A stretch of DNA of 64,000 bases from Pycnococcus provasolii (taxonomy: Eukaryota; Chlorophyta; Pseudoscourfieldiophyceae; Pseudoscourfieldiales): positions 496,001 through 560,000 of the forward strand of contig CP150575.1 of NCBI GenBank assembly GCA_049487715.1, given 5' to 3'. The notes below the pieces were generated by a model. That model was not told where the DNA came from. It did not search any database and saw nothing but the letters and a program-made list of their open reading frames with translations. A program made the position numbers and the translations under genes. Below are positions 31,245 through 38,949 of this stretch, piece by piece. Numbering within the stretch: the first letter of the stretch is position 1; every line of letters starts with the position of its first letter.

Positions 31245-32618
31245 TTACTCGATGCCAAGTTCCTTGGCATTTACGATAGATGGCGCAGCCTTGGGAACCT
31301 CCGCAATGGGCATATCCAAGAATGGCGTGATGTCCTGCTTGTTCCAGACAGGGTATCCGTTGACGAGAGCAGCAACGTTCTGTGCGGCGAGCGTCGCCAT
31401 TCCTCCACGCGTGTACAACGACGCGGACGCGATGTGCGGCACGATGACGGCATTTGGGCAGTCTGCGAGTCCCGGCTTCATGAGCGGCTCATCCTCGAAC
31501 ACGTCAAGGCCGCACATGAACGTGGGATTATCCTTGAGATGTTTGACGAGAGCCACCTCGTCAATGACCGGACCGCGTGCGGCGTTGACGAGCACCGCCG
31601 TGTCCTTCATCATGTTGAGGCGCGCCTCGTTCATGAGGTGGCGCGTGTTGTCGTCGAGCAGGCAGTGAAGCGACACGACATCGCACTGAGGAAGGAGCTC
31701 TTCGACCGACTCCGCGCGTCGCCACTTTATGGGCTCGTCACCCTGGCTTTCGAGAAACTTTCCGTACCCGTCGAGGTACTTCTCGAATGCCGGCTGTGGG
31801 AATGGGTCGTAGTACACGAGGTCCATCTTGTGCCCCTCGACGAGCATCTTCGCGTACGCCTGCCCGATACGCCCGGCCCCGACGATGCCAACCGTCTTGC
31901 GCTGCAGCAGGTGTCCGACGAACAGCGTTGGAAGCCACCCTTCGTACTTGCCTGCGCGCATGAAGACGTCCGCCTCGACGACGCGTCGTGCGGCTGCTAG
32001 CGTGAGTGCCGCGGCAAGCTCGGCGGTAGTCTCTGTGAGAACACCCGGCGTGTTGCCTACGGGTATGCCTCGCTCGGTGGCGCTGGGAACGTGCACGTTG
32101 TTGTATCCGACGGCGTAGTTGCTCATGCCTTTTCCGCCCGCTTGTTTGAGCGCCTCGAACAGTTCGTGGTTCCAGTTTTCCGTTAGCTGTCCTAGTACTC
32201 CGTCGCACTTTTGTCCAATGAGGCTGACAATTTGTTCGTTGGAGAGTATGACGTCAGGCGACGTGCACACCTCCACGCGGCAGTCTGCGGCGACGAGGAG
32301 CTGCATCCACCTTTCTCCAGGTAAGTTTTTCGTGACGAGCACGCGGTGTTTTCCCGCCGGGTTGTGAACTTCCACGGGAGGTACTGCAGCTGATGACGAG
32401 GAGGAGGAGGAGGAGGAGGAGGACGCTGCTGCAGAGGCGGCTGACGAGGAGAATGACGGTGATGATGACGACGACGAAGTAGAAGATGGAGACAGGGACG
32501 ACAGAAGGGTAGCAGGAGCTGCTGAGGGTAATAAGAGCCCCCCCAAGCACTTAAATCTCCTGGAGCTGTATTGTTGTGCTGCTGCTCCTCTTAGAGACTT
32601 GAAAAGCAGAGAAGCCAT
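31245..32618 (-). CDS. HPR1: Hydroxypyruvate reductase, mitochondrial-type
   Basis: This is 457 residues from ATG 32618. The presequence (MASLLFKSLRGAAAQQYSSR) is followed by a Ser/Ala linker, and the enzyme starts near VHNPAGKHRVLVTK. It is a D-2-hydroxyacid dehydrogenase closest to plant HPR1: NAD motif GIVGAGRIGQAYA near residue 245, substrate Arg in NAARGPVIDE near 346, Glu in DVFEDEP and acid His in PHIASAS near 394. It reduces hydroxypyruvate to D-glycerate with NADH. Land-plant HPR1 ends in a peroxisomal SKL, whereas this one ends KELGIE. Mitochondrial location is therefore inferred, as in Chlamydomonas. Its neighbour across 858 bases makes the substrate. Confidence 0.93.
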   Translation of the reverse strand: MASLLFKSLRGAAAQQYSSRRFKCLGGLLLPSAAPATLLSSLSPSSTSSSSSSPSFSSSAASAAASSSSSSSSSSSAAVPPVEVHNPAGKHRVLVTKNLPGERWMQLLVAADCRVEVCTSPDVILSNEQIVSLIGQKCDGVLGQLTENWNHELFEALKQAGGKGMSNYAVGYNNVHVPSATERGIPVGNTPGVLTETTAELAAALTLAAARRVVEADVFMRAGKYEGWLPTLFVGHLLQRKTVGIVGAGRIGQAYAKMLVEGHKMDLVYYDPFPQPAFEKYLDGYGKFLESQGDEPIKWRRAESVEELLPQCDVVSLHCLLDDNTRHLMNEARLNMMKDTAVLVNAARGPVIDEVALVKHLKDNPTFMCGLDVFEDEPLMKPGLADCPNAVIVPHIASASLYTRGGMATLAAQNVAALVNGYPVWNKQDITPFLDMPIAEVPKAAPSIVNAKELGIE

Positions 32619-33475
32619 GGCTGGTAAAGAAAGTACAGTAAGGCTGCTGGTAAAGGAGAGAGAGAGGTAAGCAAAAGTGTTTTCTAGATGGAAACAAGGA
32701 ATAGATACTATACGACGAGTTAGAGATAAGGGCGACGGATACGGATACGGATAGGCGCCAATAAATAGTACCAAAGAGACAAAGAGTGCCAGCGTGGACC
32801 AAAAGCAGAGGTGGGGTGTGTACGGAAATACGGAAATAGACCAAGGAGGGATCCCCATATTGAGATTTCGCCAAGCTTCTAAGGGGATGTTGATTTGTTT
32901 TCGAGGGGAGGGGAGGGGAGGCAAGCAAGCTCGGACTACCCTACTCCAAGGCTTGCGGCTGAGAGCGGGGCTGGGCGAATCGGCAAATCGTACTCAATTC
33001 GAGAAACCCTTTCTGCTCCAGCAAATGCAAATCCTCCGTGGCAGAACTCCACCGAGAAATCAACAGGATCCCAACACGCGCAAAGAAACGCAAAGAAACA
33101 AGAGGTGTTGATTTCTCTTGAGACTTCTCTTGACTTCTCTCTCTGTTGATCCCGCGCCTCGTGCTCGTCGTGAAGCTCGTGAAGCTGGAGTTTGATTCGA
33201 TTCCTAGAGGTCCGTTGGATTTGACCTGCAGTATTCTATCAGGTGAGGTGAGGCTCGTGCCCCTTCCTTGGTGTATCTTGTGCCCCTTCCCTTCCAGCTC
33301 AGCACTCTAGAGGCTCTAGAGGTTTGTTCCTCTCGCACCTCCTCCTCTTCAGTGTGTCAGCTTTCTCACACTCCCAGTACCTCGTATTCGTATTCGTATT
33401 CTGCTCCACGCGTCCACTCCGCGTCTCCATAAGCCTTCCTCTCACTCCGTCCGTCTGAGGGTGTATCTCAGCTCT
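32619..33475. promoter_or_regulatory. Shared divergent promoter region of HPR and SGAT
   Basis: 858 bases separate the two start codons. It contains AG-rich and pyrimidine-rich blocks and short tandem CGGATA units near 32735-32755, but no coding frame or recognisable element. Co-regulation from here is inferred from geometry and shared pathway only. Confidence 0.5.
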
Positions 33476-34984
33476 ATGTCATCCGTGCTCTACACCGCGA
33501 TGTGGCGCCCGCTCGTCAACAACTCCAACGCACTGCTGACGAGTGTTGCGGCGAATAACTGCCGCTACCACTTTCCATCCATTGCCGCGCTCTCGACGCG
33601 CACATTCGCATCGTCCTCGGCATCCTCCTCCTCTGCATCCTCCTCCTCATCTGCTGCTTCTGCTGCTGCTGCCGCTTCCTCATCCTCGTCAGCTGGTGCA
33701 GCCTCGGAGTACCTGTGCCCGGAATTCTCGTACACGCCGCCGGGAAAGCACCACCTCTTCGTGCCCGGCCCGACGAACATCCCGGACAGCGTGCAGCGCG
33801 AAATGCACCGAGCGTCGCTCAACCACCGCGACCCGTTCTTCAAAACGGTCACCTACCAGGCACTCAACGACGTCAAGTACCTCTTCAAGACGCACCAAGG
33901 ACAGCCGTACGTCTTCCCAGGAACGGGAACGGGTGCGTGGGAGGCGGGGTTCACCAACACGCTCTCCGCGGGAGACAAGGTCATCATGTTCCGCTACGGG
34001 CAGTTCAGCCACCTGTGGGTGGACATGGCGCAGCGCCTCGGACTGAACGTCATCTGCCTCGAGGAACCGTGGGGCAACGGCGCCGACGAGGCGAAACTCG
34101 AGCAAGTCCTGAAGGAACACCCCGACACGAAGGCTGTCTGCGTCGTGCACAACGAAACGACCACGGGCGTGACCAGCGACCTGCCAGCGTGCCGTGCTGC
34201 CATGGATCGCGCCGGATCCGACGCCCTGCTCATGGTTGACGGCGTGTCCAGCATTGGCGCTTGCGAATTCAAGATGGACGAGTGGGGAGTGGACATCGCC
34301 GTCACCGGATCCCAGAAAGCGCTCAGCCTTCCCACGGGCCTTGCGCTCGTCTGCGCCAGCCCCAAGGCGAAGAGCAAGCTCGCTTCGTCAAACCTGAAGA
34401 AGGTGTACTACAGCTTCGAGGACATGGACAAGTTCAACGCCGTCGGCGGATTCCCGTACACGCCATCCATCCCTCTGCTGTATGGCCTCATTGAGGCGAT
34501 GCGCCTCATCAAGGAGGAGGGCCTCGACAACGTCATCGCACGCCACGCACGATTTGCGGAGGGAACGCGTGCGGCTGCCAAGGCTTGGGGCTTGGAGACG
34601 CTCTGCACACAACCGAGGTGGCATTCAAACAGCCTGACGGTGCTCAAGGCTCCGCCGGAAATTACGGACACGTCGGATTTCGTCACGTACATGTACTGCA
34701 AGTACAACGTTTCCCTTGGCCTCGGACTCAGCGAGGTGCAGGGTAAGGTGTTCCGCATTGGGCACCTAGGGTCGATGGACGAGGTGAGCCTGCTCGGCGC
34801 GATTGCCGCCACGGAGATGGGACTTCGCGACTACGGCGCGCTCAAGAACGTGTCGAATGGCGCGGGCGTTGGCGCCGCGCTCGACTACTTCCGCCGCACG
34901 GCGAGGATGATTCCGACGCGCGACCACGTTGTGCATGATCCGATGATCCAAGACAATCAGACGCCGATGACGGCAAGTGGCTAA
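33476..34984 (+). CDS. AGT1: Serine:glyoxylate aminotransferase
   Basis: This is 502 residues from ATG 33476 (MSSVLYTAMWRPLVNNSNAL); upstream codons in frame offer only GTG. A presequence and a Ser/Ala-rich linker (residues about 45-80) precede a class V aminotransferase: HHLFVPGPTNIPDSVQREMH, FPGTGTGAWEAGFTNTLSAG, HNETTTGV, LLMVDGVSSIGACEF and the PLP lysine in TGSQKALSLPTG near residue 280. It matches plant SGAT, which converts serine plus glyoxylate to hydroxypyruvate plus glycine. There is no C-terminal peroxisomal signal (it ends MTASG), so mitochondrial import is likely. Confidence 0.94.
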   Translation: MSSVLYTAMWRPLVNNSNALLTSVAANNCRYHFPSIAALSTRTFASSSASSSSASSSSSAASAAAAASSSSSAGAASEYLCPEFSYTPPGKHHLFVPGPTNIPDSVQREMHRASLNHRDPFFKTVTYQALNDVKYLFKTHQGQPYVFPGTGTGAWEAGFTNTLSAGDKVIMFRYGQFSHLWVDMAQRLGLNVICLEEPWGNGADEAKLEQVLKEHPDTKAVCVVHNETTTGVTSDLPACRAAMDRAGSDALLMVDGVSSIGACEFKMDEWGVDIAVTGSQKALSLPTGLALVCASPKAKSKLASSNLKKVYYSFEDMDKFNAVGGFPYTPSIPLLYGLIEAMRLIKEEGLDNVIARHARFAEGTRAAAKAWGLETLCTQPRWHSNSLTVLKAPPEITDTSDFVTYMYCKYNVSLGLGLSEVQGKVFRIGHLGSMDEVSLLGAIAATEMGLRDYGALKNVSNGAGVGAALDYFRRTARMIPTRDHVVHDPMIQDNQTPMTASG

Positions 34985-35300
34985 GTACACATCTTCTCTC
35001 TAAGAAATCTCCGAGGGACTTTGGAAGAAAATACAAAAACAAACAAACAAACAAAATAAGCAAAAGAGAAAGTCCGTGTGATTGCTCACCTTTGTGTTTT
35101 GCGTATTTGCTAGGATAGAGAGGAAAAAGAAAAAAAAGCAGGGAGAGGAGAGAGAAGAATCAGGCTGAAAAACAAATAATTCCTTTTCCGATGTTGTGGT
35201 TTTACGGCGTGTGCGCCCTTTGTTGTTTCATTTGGTAACCAAAAATAATATCTTCTATGCTTTACAACGAAAAAACAACAACAAATAATTCATCTTACAA
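34985..35300. other. Short convergent gap, A-rich
   Basis: AC/AAAC repeats near 35035-35060 and AT-rich sequence between two converging genes. It probably holds both polyadenylation regions. Confidence 0.5.
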
Positions 35301-37349
35301 TCATATCGTCGCTCCCGAAGCATCGTACGCCTCCTGCTCCAGCTTTCTTCCACGATCGGAGAATGCACGCGCACTGTCGCGCATCGCTCGTCGCGCGGCA
35401 TCCTTCCATGCGCCCATATCCTCAGCCTCGCCATCAACAACTTCCTCGAATCCCACGTGCGCCAGCGCCGCGCGCATGCCAGAGCTCGTCACGTCGTGCC
35501 TCGCGATGCCATCTTGCCACGCGCTCAGCCACGAGCGCATACTCGCGTGTGCGTCGTTCGGCTTGCCGCACCTGCGGCAGAAGAGAACAGACGTGTCGTT
35601 CCCATGGGTCATGTTCGATCCAAACGGCTTCCAGCGTTCTTGCCTGCAGTACCCGATGCACTCGACATGCTCTTCGTGACGCACCGAACAGTCGCCGCCG
35701 CCGCCGCCGTCACGAGTAAGCTGCGCGAAGTACGCCTGACCAGCCTCACCGGCGCCCTGCGACCATCTCCCACCCCACTCGGTGCCGAACACGTCCTCCG
35801 TCATAAACAGGTCGCGTGCCGTGGACGCGGCGATGTCGCTCGACGATATCACCTGGGCCTTCTGCTCATTGTTGTTTTTGCTACCACGCTGCGTGTCCTC
35901 GCGCTGCTTGCGCACCTGCGCCGCGGCAGCGCCATCGTCCACCACCTTGATGTCAGAAACCGGTGCACCCATTTCCTCGCCGGTGTTCGGGTTCACGCCG
36001 GCATACACGCCGTCAATCTGCGGCTTCGCCTCCTTCGTGCCCGGCCTTCGCGGCGGAGGCGGATCCTCGTCGTTGTAGTATCCGCAGTCCTCGTGGCTCG
36101 TGTGCAAGCAGCCGCACACCTCGCAGTTCAGCACGGTCGTGTCCGACCAGTTGCGCATCGTCTGCACGTCGCGCTTCCACATCGTGCACGCACAGTCGCG
36201 GCACGCTCCGCGAAGTCGCGAGAAGATGTCGACGTGCACGCTTCGCCCGCGGTCGTACACCGGCTTGTCTAACTCGTTCGTCGCACCCGTCGATCGCTTC
36301 CAGCGAGCGACGCATTCGCGCCGGTGACGACGCTGCGCCGTGCGCTCTTCGTCCCACTGTCGCAGTGCCGCTTCGTATTCCGCCCACTCGTTAGCCTCTC
36401 GCTGTGGCCGCTCTTGAATCTCGCGCAGGCGACGCTCCTCCTCCGCACGCTTGAGAGCCGCTTGTTTCGCCTCGTACCTCTCGTGGCTTCCGCCCTGCTC
36501 GGTGGCATACTCGCGATTTTCCCTGTAGTCGTCGCGCGACGGGTCAATTTCGATCGCTCTTCCGTAAGCAGCCACAGCCTCGTCGAACTGCTTGAGGCAG
36601 ATGTGCGCGCGCGCCTTTCGCGCCCACAGCTTGGGCCATTCCGGATCGTACCTCAGCGCGCGGTCGGCGTCGCAGAGCGACTCCTTGTTCCTTCCGAGTC
36701 GCGCGTACGCCGCGGACCTGTTGCTGAGCGCCTTGGCATCGTCGGGGAGCGCGTTCACCGCCTGCGTGTACTTTTCGAGCGCCGCCTTGTACCTCGGCGG
36801 CGTTGCGTTGTAGTGCTCGTTTCCCTCCAAACGGTACCCTAGGCTTCTTTCGTGCGCCGGCTTTCTCCTGTGAATCGCCATCTGAGCCAGGTGGCTGGAC
36901 ACGGTCGTGGTGGTATTTCTCGTTGGGTTTAGCGTGGTTTTATCCGTAGCGCGCGTGATGCTGACGGACGCGTGTCCTTTGACAAGTACGGAGTGCCCTC
37001 TTTGTATCCACGGTATGTCAGCGATGGGCATGTCGTCGGGTATTTTTGCCGTTTGCTGTGCGTGGTTTGTTCCCCCGGACGTTCCGTCCCACGACGGCCA
37101 CTCTTGCCTCGTGGTTTTGACGTTCGTCGCGAGTTCGAATTCCCTCTTGAGGTCTCTGAAGCACGCCTTGGCTGCGTCCATGGCGAGCACGTACGCGTTT
37201 CCCTGCCATCTCACGGCGACATCTTTGGTTTTGACGGCGGAGTCGAGTGCTGCGAATAGGTTACTGCAGTTGACTTTTTTCAAAGGTCGCATGACAAAAG
37301 AAGACCCTGAACCTGAGGAGGAGGTGTCACCATTTTCCATCAGAGACAT
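35301..37349 (-). CDS. TPR protein with duplicated Cys-rich zinc-binding motif
   Basis: This is 682 residues from ATG 37349. Residues about 165-270 form three TPR motifs of the Hop/Sti1 kind (YKAALEKYTQAVNALPDDAK, ALSNRSAAYARLGRNKES, AVAAYGRAIEIDPSRDDYR). A charged coiled coil follows. Two related Cys clusters come next: one near 381-425 (CRDCACTMWKRDV, then TTVLNCEVCGCLHTSHEDC) and one near 553-600 (ECIGYCRQERWKPFG, then TSVLFCRRCGKPNDAH). Each probably binds zinc. A co-chaperone or scaffold role is likely, but the combination is not one I recognise. It lies between two photorespiratory genes with no evident link to that pathway. Confidence 0.8.
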   Translation of the reverse strand: MSLMENGDTSSSGSGSSFVMRPLKKVNCSNLFAALDSAVKTKDVAVRWQGNAYVLAMDAAKACFRDLKREFELATNVKTTRQEWPSWDGTSGGTNHAQQTAKIPDDMPIADIPWIQRGHSVLVKGHASVSITRATDKTTLNPTRNTTTTVSSHLAQMAIHRRKPAHERSLGYRLEGNEHYNATPPRYKAALEKYTQAVNALPDDAKALSNRSAAYARLGRNKESLCDADRALRYDPEWPKLWARKARAHICLKQFDEAVAAYGRAIEIDPSRDDYRENREYATEQGGSHERYEAKQAALKRAEEERRLREIQERPQREANEWAEYEAALRQWDEERTAQRRHRRECVARWKRSTGATNELDKPVYDRGRSVHVDIFSRLRGACRDCACTMWKRDVQTMRNWSDTTVLNCEVCGCLHTSHEDCGYYNDEDPPPPRRPGTKEAKPQIDGVYAGVNPNTGEEMGAPVSDIKVVDDGAAAAQVRKQREDTQRGSKNNNEQKAQVISSSDIAASTARDLFMTEDVFGTEWGGRWSQGAGEAGQAYFAQLTRDGGGGGDCSVRHEEHVECIGYCRQERWKPFGSNMTHGNDTSVLFCRRCGKPNDAHASMRSWLSAWQDGIARHDVTSSGMRAALAHVGFEEVVDGEAEDMGAWKDAARRAMRDSARAFSDRGRKLEQEAYDASGATI

Positions 37350-37807
37350 CGCTATTAGACTATTAGCTGTTTTTCTAGATAAAAGTTATGTACCAGCCTA
37401 CTACTGTAATAACGAGTATGTCAAAGTGCACTACTGTAGTGAATGAGCGTTACAGTACTTCTTCTTCGAGGTAATAACGACACACGCCATGAATGGAGCT
37501 CTGGATGTTCTCTGGGAATGTTCCAAAATACCAAATATGTACGTTACGGAAACCTTCACGGAATTACGGTAGATGGTTCGTAACCCCTAATTGATTGTTT
37601 GCTTGCTTGCTTGCTTGCTTGATTGGGGGTTACGAATCGCGTTCAAGTTAGGGTTTAGGGTTTCGGGTTTCGGGTTCGGAAAATCTTTTATTCCATCTTG
37701 ATTTATCCCCTAATCTTTTTCTCCGTTTTGGTTTTCTCCGTTTTGGTTTCGTTCCCGTTGAAGTGTTCCACGTCAGACGAGACTTGGACGGGTTTTGAGG
37801 AATCGCC
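37350..37807. promoter_or_regulatory. Upstream region of glycerate kinase with telomere-like repeats
   Basis: It contains GCTTGCTTGCTT repeats (37600-37620), degenerate TTAGGG/TTTAGGG/TTTCGGG units (37647-37679) about 129 bp upstream of the ATG, and a twice-repeated CTCCGTTTTGGTTT near 37720-37750. Confidence 0.5.
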
Positions 37808-38887
37808 ATGGCGGACGGCGACAACGACAATGCAGCCCTTCTCAGCGTCTTCTCGTCGTCGCCGCTCGCATCTGCATCTGCTCTCCCCTCCCACAGAGAG
37901 TCAACGTCTGACGTCTCGTCGTCGCGACTGCTTTCACTGGCTTCGCGGTGTGCTTCTCACTTGAACCTCGGAACCTCGGGTCCCTCCCCCTCCCTCGCTT
38001 CGCTCTCGTCAGCAGAACGGAACCGGCTTTTGGCGTACTACGTACCCGTGTACCTGTGGTGCGAAAACCTACGCGAGGAAATAATCAAACAAAAGAAGAT
38101 GAAGGAAGCAGAAAACGACAGTACGCCAACGCTCGTCGTCGGTGTGTCCGCGCCGCAGGGATGTGGGAAAACAACACTCGTCGAGGAACTCGCGCGGCTC
38201 TTTCGTGACGACGGAGTCAACTGCTGCAACGTCTCGCTCGACGACTTCTACCTGCGAGGGGAACAGCAGGACGAACTTGCCGCCAAACACCCGGAGAACT
38301 CGCTGCTGCAGTTTCGGGGAAACTTTGGAAGTCACGACCCTGACTTGGGCATAAGGACCATAGACGCGCTGCGGCAGGCTTCCAAGGGAGACGTCGTAAA
38401 GCTGCCGCGCTACGACAAGGCACTCAGAGGTGGAAGAGGAGATCGGGCACCAGAAAGCACGTGGCCTCAGGTGACTGGTCCCGTCGACGTCGTTCTCCTC
38501 GAGGGATGGAGCCTCGGCTTCACGCCAGTGGGAGAGGAGCGGGCTGTATCCGACGGTGGTCCGGAGCTTGCGCAGGTGGACAAGTACCTCAACGAAATGC
38601 CTTACGGCGACCTGCACGAACGTTGCGACGGGTGGATCGTCGTGCAAATTGAAGATCCGAAGGTGGTGTTCGAGTGGAGGCTGCAGCAAGAGGTGGCGCT
38701 GCGAAAGGTGAAGGGCGACGAGAATTGCTTGACCGACGAACAGGTGTCGGACTTTGTCGACCGCTTCATGCCCGCGTACAAGGGTTACCTATCAGGCTTG
38801 TACGCCAACGGGCCGCACCGCGCCAACGGACGGCCGACGCTCGCATTTTACGTCGACGCAAATAGGACTCCCTTCGCAAGCCCCTGA
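37808..38887 (+). CDS. GLYK: D-glycerate 3-kinase
   Basis: This is 359 residues from ATG 37808. The P-loop GVSAPQGCGKTTLVEELA (residues about 111-128) is followed by plant-GLYK-specific blocks: VSLDDFYLRGEQQDEL, FRGNFGSHDPDLG, VKLPRYDKALRGGRGDRA, STWPQVTGPVDVVLLEGWSL and FVDRFMPAYKGYL. The enzyme phosphorylates D-glycerate to 3-phosphoglycerate, the last step of photorespiration, returning carbon to the Calvin cycle. In plants and algae it normally acts in the chloroplast. Here the N-terminus (MADGDNDNAALL) is acidic and unlike a transit peptide, so an upstream exon, a second start, or a cytosolic form must be considered. Confidence 0.95.
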   Translation: MADGDNDNAALLSVFSSSPLASASALPSHRESTSDVSSSRLLSLASRCASHLNLGTSGPSPSLASLSSAERNRLLAYYVPVYLWCENLREEIIKQKKMKEAENDSTPTLVVGVSAPQGCGKTTLVEELARLFRDDGVNCCNVSLDDFYLRGEQQDELAAKHPENSLLQFRGNFGSHDPDLGIRTIDALRQASKGDVVKLPRYDKALRGGRGDRAPESTWPQVTGPVDVVLLEGWSLGFTPVGEERAVSDGGPELAQVDKYLNEMPYGDLHERCDGWIVVQIEDPKVVFEWRLQQEVALRKVKGDENCLTDEQVSDFVDRFMPAYKGYLSGLYANGPHRANGRPTLAFYVDANRTPFASP

Positions 38888-38949
38888 GTGAGCTTTTTGT
38901 TTGAGTAGAGGAAAACAATAATTGCTTTTGATTTAAAAAAAAACATATT

